Assembly: GCA_013289715.1 (NCBI GenBank)
Contig: JABCZJ010000007.1
Span: 62,001-126,000, forward strand
Reading direction: 5' to 3'
Source of the DNA: Acidobacteriota bacterium
GTDB lineage: Bacteria; Acidobacteriota; Terriglobia; Acidiferrales; UBA7541
Length of the DNA stretch: 64,000 nt
The translations under genes were made by a program, and so were the position numbers. Under the pieces are notes generated by a model. That model saw nothing but the letters and a program-made list of their open reading frames with translations. It was not told where the DNA came from and did not search any database. How positions within the stretch are numbered: the stretch's first letter is position 1; each line of letters opens with the position of its first letter. Below, one piece after another: positions 33,297 to 40,902 of this stretch.

Positions 33297-33565
33297 TTTC
33301 TCGCTTGGGCCGCGTAATCGTCAAACCCGCAATCAAACTGCAACTCAGTTCCTACCAGCCGAACGACGGCCGCGTGAATGGTGACAACCGGGCTTTTCTC
33401 AAACGCTTCATAATTGTTAAGCCAGTCTTTCGCATCCGCGAAGGGTCCGAGGCGGATTGAGATTTTCCCGCTCTCCATCAGGCGGGCAAGCGGGGGCGAC
33501 AGATTCTTCGGCTCAACGGTCTCCTGTGGAGTCACCTTTGGTTTCGTTCTCGTTTGCGTTGGCAT
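33245..33565 (-). CDS. Hypothetical 106-residue protein
   Basis: From MPTQTRTKPKVTPQETVEPK the protein has a basic start, a central helix region (DAKDWLNNYEAFEKSPVVTI) and a Cys-containing tail (LQFDCGFDDYAAQARKC). No family is recognised. GAGGT lies about 14 bases before the ATG. It is divergent from the gene at 33613 with 47 bases between the starts. Confidence 0.45.
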   Translation of the reverse strand: MPTQTRTKPKVTPQETVEPKNLSPPLARLMESGKISIRLGPFADAKDWLNNYEAFEKSPVVTIHAAVVRLVGTELQFDCGFDDYAAQARKCQTRKAKYRNYRPRVQ

Positions 33566-33612
33566 AGGTTTGCATTTTACCTCAGTGCCAGAATCGGCGG
33601 TACAATTCGCCG

Positions 33613-33924
33613 ATGAAACCATCCTTCGAAGAAGCTCTGATTGGCGTGTGGCGCCAAGCACTCGTGGATGAATCAGACGTGGTTAAGCTGGGTTCAGAGC
33701 GTTATCTCGTCACGCGAAGCAAGGCCAAGATGCTTCGGCAAGTCATCTTCGCCGTTGACGGGAACTCTATTATCGGTATCGAGCAGAATCCAAAAACAAA
33801 GTCGCGGTGGGCCGCAATCGCCAGATCTGGGAAAAAGGTAATGCAATTTATACAGGATGGGCGGTACGTTGCGGTAGTCGCGGATGGGAAAGTGACTGTG
33901 TACGGAAAGTCGAGAGCCAGCTAA
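33613..33924 (+). CDS. Hypothetical 103-residue protein with MKPSFE start
   Basis: The protein begins MKPSFEEALIGVWRQALVDE and continues with alternating strands (YLVTRSKAKMLRQVIFAVDG; YVAVVADGKVTVYG). It looks like a small beta-rich domain with a helical N terminus. A similar start, MKPSFESMLISV, follows the gene at 32483 as a short relic. Its stop overlaps that of the convergent zinc-ribbon gene by four bases (CTAA). Confidence 0.6.
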   Translation: MKPSFEEALIGVWRQALVDESDVVKLGSERYLVTRSKAKMLRQVIFAVDGNSIIGIEQNPKTKSRWAAIARSGKKVMQFIQDGRYVAVVADGKVTVYGKSRAS

Positions 33925-34100
33925 GACGCATGTTTTTTCTTCTTTCCCGAGCACTCGTCACAGCGTGTTTGCTTCTCAACGCCGTAGAAATCGCCGCCAC
34001 ACTTGTTGCACTCTTTCAGGAACAAATGTTTTCCGAGAACGATGACCGATTGGGCGCGTTGCACTTTGGCGAAGACAAGCAACTTTTTCAGGGTATGCAT
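33921..34100 (-). CDS. Small zinc-ribbon protein (type C)
   Basis: The 59-residue protein has an N-terminal helix (MHTLKKLLVFAKVQRAQSVI) and a C-terminal ribbon with CNKCGG and CDEC, ending in Lys-rich KKKKHAS. It is distinct from types A and B. An upstream TTG could add 32 residues. No good ribosome site is seen. Confidence 0.45.
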   Translation of the reverse strand: MHTLKKLLVFAKVQRAQSVIVLGKHLFLKECNKCGGDFYGVEKQTRCDECSGKKKKHAS

Positions 34101-34481
34101 GAGAGGGAGTGTATCACTACGCGGAGTTCCCGCGGGCAATAGTGGAACAATTTCAAAAGTTGTGGAAAGCAGCCGACTGACGTCGCACGTCTCCAACTGC
34201 TAGTGAACGTCGGTAGCCAAGAAAAGTATGACGATTGTGCCCGGATCCGCGTTGAATTTTTCACCGGACGTTGACTTATTGAGCTGTGTTCCGCGTCTTC
34301 GTGCGCCTCGCCCAATAATCTGGCTATCGCTTCCTCAACATTCCAAGGAAGATGTCTGACAGCCTCGTTCGCTTCTACCTTGGCCCCGGATTTGCTTATA
34401 ACCCCGTGAACGCCCGCGGTCCTCACGGCTTCACAGGGCTTGGTCGAATTGAGATTGCAATTGTCGGTCGAAGGGATAGCG
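34101..34481. other. 381-base island gap, no confident gene
   Basis: A minus-strand frame (34088-34489) contains protein-like text (AVRHLPWNVEEAIARLLGEA) but lacks a ribosome site and overlaps both neighbours. A plus-strand 50-codon frame from an ATG near 34352 is equally weak. Both are left uncalled. Confidence 0.3.
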
Positions 34482-34724
34482 ATGCACACATTAGCGGAAC
34501 TTGAACGAACCAGTCCGAACGAATTGGCGTATCTTTGCCAACGAGTCGCAGATAATCGTGCCGCCTACCTACCGGACGCAGCCGAGGAAGCCGCCAAACT
34601 GAAGTTGGAATGGGAAAATCTACAAGTGCCGCCGAACGTAGGCTACATCCTACAAAGGAGAATCGAAGCGCAGAAAGATGATCTCAGGAAACGCATGATT
34701 GGATTTCTCACCGCGGTTCTCTAG
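34482..34724 (+). CDS. Small helical hypothetical protein
   Basis: The 80-residue protein (MHTLAELERTSPNELAYLCQ..., NVGYILQRRIEAQKDDLRKR) is rich in Glu, Leu and Arg and probably helical. AAGGGA lies six bases before the ATG. No family is recognised. Its end overlaps the convergent gene by 17 bases. Confidence 0.5.
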   Translation: MHTLAELERTSPNELAYLCQRVADNRAAYLPDAAEEAAKLKLEWENLQVPPNVGYILQRRIEAQKDDLRKRMIGFLTAVL

Positions 34725-34950
34725 TTTGCGTCAGGCCCGTGGATTGACCATCCAGGGTCTGCGATGATGATCCCTCATTCACCTTCCATCCGATCACCTT
34801 GAAGATCGTGAGAAAATCTTGTGCAAAATCGAGCGCGTCGCTCGCTGATGGGCCGTACCAGACCGCGACAGGTTGGTCGGGAAACGAAAGCAGCACCTGA
34901 ATCAGTACTGCCTTTTGATGGGTAGCCAATCGTCGTGGAGTTGGGTGCAT
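34708..34950 (-). CDS. Small hypothetical protein
   Basis: The 80-residue protein has a protein-like core (VLIQVLLSFPDQPVAVWYGP, DALDFAQDFLTIFKVIGWKV) followed by a Ser/Thr/Gln-rich tail. No family is recognised, and no strong ribosome site is seen. Confidence 0.45.
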   Translation of the reverse strand: MHPTPRRLATHQKAVLIQVLLSFPDQPVAVWYGPSASDALDFAQDFLTIFKVIGWKVNEGSSSQTLDGQSTGLTQTREPR

Positions 34951-35226
34951 CGCTGACCTGTGGGATCTCGGTAAAAACGTTCTGATCGCCGCTCATCTCG
35001 CGGCAGGGCATGGGGCGTGTGCGTCGAACTCCTCTAGCGACGGGAATGTCGCGTGACAAAATCCGCATTCGTAGGCTCCAACTCGAGGCGACTTAAGGCC
35101 GCCGCCGCAGGGACCAGAGTGTCCTTCCGCCTGGATGCACCGACGGTTGAAATTCACCATGGTACGGCATTGGACCTATCCTTCATCTGCCATCGGACCT
35201 CCGAAAACGCGCACGACACAAACGGC

Positions 35227-35418
35227 TTACTCCCTTCCCGCGGCCTTGAGTGCTGTCCACGGCACGTTTGGAACAACATGCCCGGTTCCATCCAGCAATC
35301 TGATATTTGCCGTCTGCATGAGCGCGTTGACAAAAACAACTTCAAAAACGCCTTCGTGCTGAGTATCTCTCACATGCTCGCCTTTCTTAGGGGTGGTGAC
35401 TTTGGGTTCAGTTGGCAT
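35227..35418 (-). CDS. Small hypothetical protein
   Basis: The 63-residue protein (MPTEPKVTTPKKGEHVRDTQ..., then FEVVFVNALMQTANIRLLDG) looks like a small SH3-like or beta-barrel domain. GGAGGAG lies five bases before the ATG, one of the best ribosome sites in the island. No family is recognised. Confidence 0.6.
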   Translation of the reverse strand: MPTEPKVTTPKKGEHVRDTQHEGVFEVVFVNALMQTANIRLLDGTGHVVPNVPWTALKAAGRE

Positions 35419-35787
35419 TTTCTCCTCCGCTTAGCCTCTTCAATCATTAATGGTGTTGGGTTTTGCTTTTTGGTTTGTCGAGGCAGGCGGCGATCGGATT
35501 GTAGTTACCCGGTGGCCATCCGCTTTTCACTCCAGGATGACCTAGCCCGGTTACATCCGCTCTTCGGTCAGGCCGGTTGTTTCTGCCGCAACAAAGGCAG
35601 CCCGCACGGCTGCCAGCGCCTTGATTTGTTCGTTGGTCATAATGACCCGCTTGTCGGTAGTCTGGCACTTTCATTCGCAAGGCGCAATCCGGTGCGCGTC
35701 AAAATCATGTCAAGCTCTTGAATTGTTTCCGCTGTAATAATCTAGCAACTACGCCCCGATATCTTGGGCTTTAAGGAGAGCCGGATC
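35419..35787. other. 369-base island gap with short frames only
   Basis: A 29-codon minus-strand frame starting near 35640 (MTNEQIKALAAVRAAFVAAE) is protein-like but ends at once; a longer frame overlapping it in another phase is not. It may be the remnant of a small gene. Nothing else is recognised. Confidence 0.3.
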
Positions 35788-35994
35788 ATGGCAGAAGACA
35801 TCACGCTTGAAGAAAAATTACGAAGGTTCGACGCGGCACTAGACAAGTTGCAGCGAATGGTGGAAGCGGATAGCGTCGTTCCCGAAGAGGTATTTAGCGA
35901 GTTCCTGATGGCCGCAGAGAACTATCGAAGCGACATTCGATACAAGGCGCTATCAGGACCTGCCAACAACAATTCTGATTCGAACGCAGCCTAA
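35788..35994 (+). CDS. Small coiled-coil-like hypothetical protein
   Basis: The 68-residue protein (MAEDITLEEKLRRFDAALDK...) is highly charged and helical, with leucines at heptad positions and a Ser/Asn-rich tail. AAGGAG precedes the ATG by about ten bases. Its stop overlaps that of the convergent integrase by four bases (CTAA). Confidence 0.55.
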   Translation: MAEDITLEEKLRRFDAALDKLQRMVEADSVVPEEVFSEFLMAAENYRSDIRYKALSGPANNNSDSNAA

Positions 35995-37187
35995 TCGCCG
36001 AACGCTTCGTTGATCTTGTCCCGCACTTTCTCCGAGTCGCTGACTCCCAGGTAAAGTGCCGTGGTTTCCAGATTCTTGTGGCCCAGATAGTGTTGGATCG
36101 TCCGGATTGGTACGCCGGCTTCCTGCCAGCGTGTCGCGCAGGTTTTCCGGAAGCGGTGGAGGTAGATGTGTTCGCAGACCGGATCCGTCGCGCAGGATAC
36201 TTCGACCTGCTTCTTTGTGGTGTACTTGCCCTTTGTGACGTTCGTTCGGCACTGGCCGCAGTTGGCGCTCGCACGTAACGCAATCCTCTTCAACTTGCGC
36301 AGGAAGTGATTGTCGGGTACGCCCGCTTCGTTCACGAAGATCCAGCGGGCGCTGGGGTTGGACTTCCGGCGAGCTTTGAGAACCGCTGCGAGGGTATCAG
36401 GGATCGGGATCGTGCGGCTTTCATGATTCTTCACGGTGAAACCCTCGTCGGGCTTGCCCCGCACTGTGTACGTCTTCTTATCAAAATTAATGTCCGCCCA
36501 CGCAGCATACGTTACCTCCTTGTCCCGGCAGGCCGTACCCAAAAAGAACTTGTAACGAATCGCCTCCTCGTCGTCCATCTCCCCGAACAGTTTTTTCAAT
36601 TCATCGTCGCTATAGGGAACTGCGGCCTCTGTTTCTACAACGGGCATCTCGTCTTTGGGCAGTCGAGCCTCAACACCATTTTTCTTCAGCAGGAAGTTTA
36701 CGATATTGATGCGCGTGTCGATCGTCTTGCCAGCAAATCCCTTTGCGGTGAGGAAGTCTTTGTATTTACGCAAAGCCGCCACGTTGATTTCGTCCAGAAA
36801 CTTGATCCGGCCCAAACCTTCGATGAATTCGTTCAACGTGAGGCTATATTGCTCGCGCGTCTTTTTGGCTTTGTTCTTTTTCTGTTCGAGGTACGTATCG
36901 ACGACGGTGCGGAGGGGCAAGCGATTGCTATTCTGCATCGCGGTGAGTTCATTTACAGTAAGCCCCCGCGACTGTGCTTCGTACAACTTCTCGATCTCGT
37001 CGGCCTCCTGTCGAGCCTCAGCGAACGTCGTGGAATGGAGGGGATGTCTTTTTTGAACCCCATTGACAAAGGGTCGTACGAAGAAGGGTCCTACCAGGGT
37101 TGAAGTCCGAATCGCGCGGCCTTCGCGAATCTTTTCCGCGCGCCATTTCCCGTTCCCTTCTTTCACGCGCCTGTAGAGTGTGAGCAC
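35991..37187 (-). CDS. Tyrosine recombinase (island integrase) with a Cys-rich insertion
   Basis: The 398-residue protein should catalyse site-specific integration at the adjacent tRNA-Ser. It has an N-terminal arm-type region, a SAM-like core-binding domain (about 90-175) and a catalytic domain. Catalytic residues visible are R221 (GTACRDKE), H344-R347 (LHRFRKT), H370 (YLGHKN) and nucleophile Y379 (ALYLG). Residues 310-340 contain CGQC and a second Cys pair (SCATDPVCEH) just before the HxxR box, probably a zinc-binding loop. The start lies 94 bases from the tRNA 3' end, the usual arrangement for an element integrated into a tRNA gene. Confidence 0.93.
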   Translation of the reverse strand: MLTLYRRVKEGNGKWRAEKIREGRAIRTSTLVGPFFVRPFVNGVQKRHPLHSTTFAEARQEADEIEKLYEAQSRGLTVNELTAMQNSNRLPLRTVVDTYLEQKKNKAKKTREQYSLTLNEFIEGLGRIKFLDEINVAALRKYKDFLTAKGFAGKTIDTRINIVNFLLKKNGVEARLPKDEMPVVETEAAVPYSDDELKKLFGEMDDEEAIRYKFFLGTACRDKEVTYAAWADINFDKKTYTVRGKPDEGFTVKNHESRTIPIPDTLAAVLKARRKSNPSARWIFVNEAGVPDNHFLRKLKRIALRASANCGQCRTNVTKGKYTTKKQVEVSCATDPVCEHIYLHRFRKTCATRWQEAGVPIRTIQHYLGHKNLETTALYLGVSDSEKVRDKINEAFGD

Positions 37188-37279
37188 GGAGGCTCTCCTG
37201 CCCGTTTCAAATCACGGCCAGAATAGTACCAAGTAGTGAACGTGGCTTTCACACCCTATTTTTATTGGGTATTTTAACT

Positions 37280-37293
37280 GTGGCGGAGAGGGG
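37280..37293 (+). repeat. Right attachment-like repeat within tRNA-Ser 3' end
   Basis: GTGGCGGAGAGGGG here forms the CCA end and acceptor strand of tRNA-Ser on the complementary strand. It is identical to 27944-27957. Crossover within this block would leave the tRNA intact. Confidence 0.5.
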
Positions 37294-37373
37294 GGGATTC
37301 GAACCCCCGATCCCGATTTTGTCGGGATAACTGCTTAGCAGGCAGCCCTGTTCGGCCACTCCAGCACCTCTCC
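37281..37373 (-). tRNA. tRNA-Ser (anticodon GCU)
   Basis: On the minus strand the gene begins GGAGAGGTGCTGGAGTGGCC and ends CCTCTCCGCCA, so the CCA is encoded. The anticodon loop CTGCTAA gives GCU, reading AGC/AGU serine codons. The T arm is GGGGGTTCGAATCCCCC, and a long variable arm (CCCGACAAAATCGGG) is typical of tRNA-Ser. It is the integration target for the neighbouring recombinase. Confidence 0.95.
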
Positions 37374-37431
37374 GCAGCTGCTAAGGCTTTTATTGTGCTT
37401 CGACTTCAAGCGTTTTCGCGTCGCTTACAGT

Positions 37432-38331
37432 TTATTGCTTTCGCTCGGTGTGCCCAGAATTGTGCCCACCTAGCCGCGAAATCGCTTCGAGCGTTTTCAG
37501 GTGCCGGCCATAGATGCTGTTCGGTTCCACGTGGCCGCTCCGAGTTCTTGCGGGCCAGACCCAATCCTCTTCTGGCTTGCCCGCCGCAATCCATCGGGTT
37601 TCGAGTATAGCACGCACCCGCGGAGTCATTGGTAGTACGCGGCGCGCTCAGGCTGTCGTTCCATGCGTGACGAGCAGGGCGCCCTTCCGCCCATTGAGCC
37701 ATGTCACATACTCCCAACGCATCCGAAAACATTCCTCGGGACGCATTCCAGTATCCGCCAAGACGGGAGCTATTAAGGCGAGCGGCTCGGATGCGACTGC
37801 GAGACATTTGGCCTCCTCTTCAGCGCTTGCCACGCGCTCGCGTCGCCGCTCTCCCGACAACACTTTGAGTTTGCGAGCGGTTGCGATTACGCCCCACTCG
37901 ACGGCCAGGTTTAGGACGCGGCGTAACACCCGCAGAGACGAGTTTACCGTGGCAATCCGTCTGCCTTGCTGAATACGCTGGGCTGCGAACCGAGATGTTA
38001 ACTCGCCGTTGATACCTTCGAGTGGTACGTTCGCAAGTGGCTTGTATTCCTTGAGCGCGCGAATCTCCCTACGATACCACTTCGCGTTCTTGGGTGTATT
38101 CGCTGCCAGCGTTGCTTCGGCCCAGGGCAGAATGCAGTCAGTCAGAAATTGTGCGAGCGTAGGAACGGCTTTCTTCTCCCGGATACCCACTTCGTCCTTG
38201 GCGAGTGACGTGCGGTGCGCGCTCTCCATGTTGTGGGCCACTTTGTCGTTGCCTTGCCGCGTTGATTCCCGTACGAGCCGTCCATCCCGCATGAATTTGT
38301 ACCAATAGAACTTTCCTCGCTTGTAGATCAT
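37432..38331 (-). pseudogene. Interrupted and truncated tyrosine recombinase
   Basis: From an ATG at 38331 the frame encodes an integrase N terminus (MIYKRGKFYWYKFMRDGRLV), a core-binding domain and the first catalytic Arg (DTGMRPEECFRMRW). An in-frame TGA at 37650-37648 follows LLVTHGTTA. The same frame then resumes with ARRVLPMTPRVRAILETRW and ends without the HxxR, GH and Tyr boxes. The gene is therefore doubly inactivated. Its start overlaps the stop of the upstream zinc-finger gene by ATGA. It lies beside the 5' end of the tRNA and is probably left from an earlier insertion. Confidence 0.85.
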
Positions 38332-39083
38332 CGCTTTGTCCTCCTCGAAGATTTGGCCCGATTGCGCGTTCGCTTTCTTTTCGAGGCCCGCTGCTTTTCG
38401 CGACGCTGCACCTCGAAGCACGCCTTCGGCCAATATTTATCCGCAGTTTTGCGAGCGACAAAGGGAAGCCGGCATCTTGGACAGAACCGGGCGCGCCATG
38501 ATTCCAGCGCGATCGCTAACACCGCGCGCTGCGCGTCGCACACTGGCTGCACCTCAAATTGCGTGTTGCCCGGCGGGGTAGTCGGAATGTTTAGAAGTTG
38601 AGCGACGTACTCAGGGTGAAAGCTCGAATGCCAAGCCTCGGTGAGAACTGCACGCCACGCCTGCCATGCCAGCAATCGCGTGTTGGAATTCGGCTCGGCA
38701 TCATTACCACACGAGACTCGATAGAACCATTCGGGCATGAAAGCAGGGTAGCGGGTTTTGAAGTTTTCAAGGTCGCAGTCGGAAAGCCGTACGAATCGTT
38801 CGCGGGCGTCCCACGTGAGCGCAGAAGGAAGCTTCGAGAGCCGGGCGCCAAGATCGGGCGGCGTCGAGTCCGCATTGCCGTACTTTTCTGTCCTCGCCGT
38901 ATCCCGCGAAATATCGCTGCGTTTCACTGAAGCCTCACCCCGCTCGTTGATTCGCTCGCGCTGAAGGAATTGCGCGGTTCGCTCGTTTTTGAGCAGCGTC
39001 GAGCCGGAGTGCTCGCGGGCATACTGTTCGAGAGCCCTTTGTTCCTTTGCGCTGAGCTTGTTCGGGTCGCTAATTCCAGACAT
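38328..39083 (-). CDS. Hypothetical protein with C-terminal CGNR-like zinc finger, coupled to an integrase
   Basis: The 251-residue protein ends with CPRCRLPFVARKTADKYWPK, a further Cys and a very basic tail (RREKQRASKRKRTRNRAKSS). This recalls the CGNR-type finger, though only three of the usual four Cys are seen. The middle (WFYRVSCGNDAEPNSNTRLL) is of unknown family. The last codons overlap the integrase start (ATGA), so the two were probably translated together. Proteins of this type may bind DNA for the recombinase; that is inferred from context. Confidence 0.6.
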   Translation of the reverse strand: MSGISDPNKLSAKEQRALEQYAREHSGSTLLKNERTAQFLQRERINERGEASVKRSDISRDTARTEKYGNADSTPPDLGARLSKLPSALTWDARERFVRLSDCDLENFKTRYPAFMPEWFYRVSCGNDAEPNSNTRLLAWQAWRAVLTEAWHSSFHPEYVAQLLNIPTTPPGNTQFEVQPVCDAQRAVLAIALESWRARFCPRCRLPFVARKTADKYWPKACFEVQRREKQRASKRKRTRNRAKSSRRTKR

Positions 39084-39643
39084 CGTTTTGAGTACTTAAT
39101 TGACGTCCTCATCCTTGGGTGATGATGGGTTTGCAAGCCAAACAAGGTTTGGTGCGAGGATCGAATGCGGAAACAAAACGAAGTTTCGCCAGCCGCTCGT
39201 TTCGCGCCTCAGTCGCTCGCGCGCGCCGCAGTCTAAAGGTGGGATGGAGCGCTCTCAAACACATCGGGGGATAGGAGATAGGAGGGGGCGAAACTGCCCT
39301 TTTTTGCACGCCCGGTGCGGTTGTTTGCCGATTGGGACGAACTTCAACGCGATGAAAATTTCAATTTTGTTTGCTTTGTTCAATTTTACTGGCGACGGCG
39401 GGCAATTGCGGCGAATTAAATCTTCAACACAGCTATTTCACATTGAGCGGCAAGATTTCACCGAATTTAATGCGAAATCTCGTCTATCATTCTAGATATG
39501 ATTTCTGGCTACGATACGACTTTGTATCCTTCTTGTTTATAGCAACTTGCAACGATTTGGCAACCTGTCAAATTTCGCATCTCCTTACCGCACGCTATTT
39601 CGGAGCATTTTCCGGTAGCCTTCGAGTATTCCGAATCGGGATT
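39084..39643. other. 560-base gap with an A/T-rich block, no gene seen
   Basis: The left 250 bases lie upstream of the zinc-finger gene and should hold its promoter. From about 39340 to 39600 the DNA becomes much richer in A and T than the backbone. No coding frame or RNA gene is recognised. It probably marks the edge of an old inserted element. Confidence 0.4.
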
Positions 39644-40042
39644 CTAGCTGCAAAGCCGCTCCGACCCTACCCACAGTTGAGCCAGATCTCTGAGGCTGTG
39701 TTTGTATTTACGTGTTACCACGTATTCCTTCCCACCCTTTACACGCAGCCTGTATTCCCCCGTCGGTAAAGGTTGGATCTTCTCCACGGCCGTAATATTC
39801 ACGACGACCGAGCGGTGGATGCGAATAAAACCGTAGGGCTTGAGCTTCTCCACGATGGATGAGAGGGACTCGTGCACCAAATAGGGGTTGGGTCGGTGTT
39901 GCAACGAAACGTAATTACCTTCGGCTTGCACTGCCGAGATGTCGGCTATATCCAAGAGTAGGATGCTACCGTTTGCCTTGAACGCGATTCGTGGCGCCTG
40001 TGGTGCAATGGCCTTCTGATCCTGAATGTCGCGGGCACTCAT
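39644..40042 (-). CDS. LytTR-type DNA-binding protein
   Basis: The 132-residue protein consists of a short leader and a LytTR domain: ILLLDIADISAVQAEGNYVS, GFIRIHRSVVVNITAVEKIQ and LRVKGGKEYVVTRKYKHSLRD. It lacks a receiver domain, so it is a stand-alone LytTR regulator. AAGGGG lies about nine bases before the chosen ATG. It is the last gene of a same-strand run with the TetR and secreted-protein genes. Confidence 0.87.
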   Translation of the reverse strand: MSARDIQDQKAIAPQAPRIAFKANGSILLLDIADISAVQAEGNYVSLQHRPNPYLVHESLSSIVEKLKPYGFIRIHRSVVVNITAVEKIQPLPTGEYRLRVKGGKEYVVTRKYKHSLRDLAQLWVGSERLCS

Positions 40043-40125
40043 GATGGAACCCCTTGCTCTCTGGTTTCGACTTCCTGCTTCCGGAAACGAGAATGACGAA
40101 TGCACTGCTTCTAAATGAAATGGTC

Positions 40126-40842
40126 CTACATAACCGGAGCAGCGGATCCGTCTGACCACCTGCCCACGGGAACGATAAACACGTCGATCGGTTGAACGCC
40201 GTTGAATTGTGGATTCAGCATTACCGGTGAATTTGTGAGATCGGCACCCCAAGCCTTGCCGTCCAGCGGAGGCGCATAAAACATCAAGTGGGCGACGTTG
40301 TGATCACCTCTATCGGTGAGATAAGCTTCCTTCGACATCATGTAACTCATCGAGCCGGGTTCGAGCGGCGGCAGTTCTCCTTTTTCGAACGCTGCCTTGT
40401 TGCCCTCGATGATCTCAGCCTTCGTTTTCCCTGCCAATGCCAGCTCTGTTCTCTTGTAAGTAGCCGGCAAAACGGATCGCGCGGCTGGCGGATTGAAACA
40501 GACTGGGCCTCGAAGCTTGGGGTTCCAAAACTCCGGAGCATTGGAAGGGGACATCCACCCCCGCTCCACAACACACACAAAGCCGTTCTTCCCCTCGACG
40601 GCAGTTTCGTAGCCATGGCGCCCGAGGACCAGAACTTTTGCATCGGCCGATATGGCATCCGGGGCCGCGCTCCGCGCCAGGACTATTTCGGCATTGCGGT
40701 CTGCCATGAGGTACTGATCGAGTGGCGCCATGCTCGAATAGGGTGTCTTAGCGTCCTGTGCCTGCCCTTGCTTCATTGCAATGAGCCCCAGGATTAGAGC
40801 GAAACCTAGAGAAGCTACCTTTGCCAATGTTCTTCGGTTCAT
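40126..40842 (-). CDS. Secreted hypothetical protein
   Basis: The 238-residue protein has a signal peptide (LAKVASLGFALILGLIAMKQ, cleavage after GQAQ or near). The mature part contains LVLGRHGYETAVEGKNGFVC, VERGWMSPSNAPEFWNPKLR and MMSKEAYLTDRGDHNVAHLM. I do not recognise a named family. It lies between the TetR and LytTR genes in the same orientation, so it is probably regulated with them. Confidence 0.72.
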   Translation of the reverse strand: MNRRTLAKVASLGFALILGLIAMKQGQAQDAKTPYSSMAPLDQYLMADRNAEIVLARSAAPDAISADAKVLVLGRHGYETAVEGKNGFVCVVERGWMSPSNAPEFWNPKLRGPVCFNPPAARSVLPATYKRTELALAGKTKAEIIEGNKAAFEKGELPPLEPGSMSYMMSKEAYLTDRGDHNVAHLMFYAPPLDGKAWGADLTNSPVMLNPQFNGVQPIDVFIVPVGRWSDGSAAPVM

Positions 40843-40902
40843 TGTTGTGCCCCCGGTGAATCGCTGTTTTGCTCCTGGTCAGAATCCCTGTTTCGCGCCG
40901 AG

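Larger units (their letters stand above)
27944..37293. mobile_element. Integrated genomic island at tRNA-Ser (about 9.3 kb)
   Basis: The right end is the 3' end of a complete tRNA-Ser gene, next to an intact tyrosine recombinase. The left end is a 14-base direct copy of that tRNA end. The interior differs from the backbone: lower G+C, many proteins of 50-100 residues, mixed orientations, and helix-turn-helix and zinc-ribbon proteins. No replication, conjugation or capsid gene is recognised, so it may be a small non-autonomous or cargo-type island. The boundaries are inferred. Confidence 0.55.

Noticed and set aside
34088..34489. A 133-codon minus-strand frame with AVRHLPWNVEEAIARLLGEA
   Set aside because: Part of it is protein-like, but it overlaps the type C zinc gene and the start of the gene at 34482, lacks a ribosome site and most of it is of poor composition. 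Left as uncertain, not called.
35053..35721. A 222-codon plus-strand frame in the island
   Set aside because: It is antisense to the small gene at 35227-35418, which has a strong ribosome site, and its Cys/Arg/Ser-rich composition is not protein-like.
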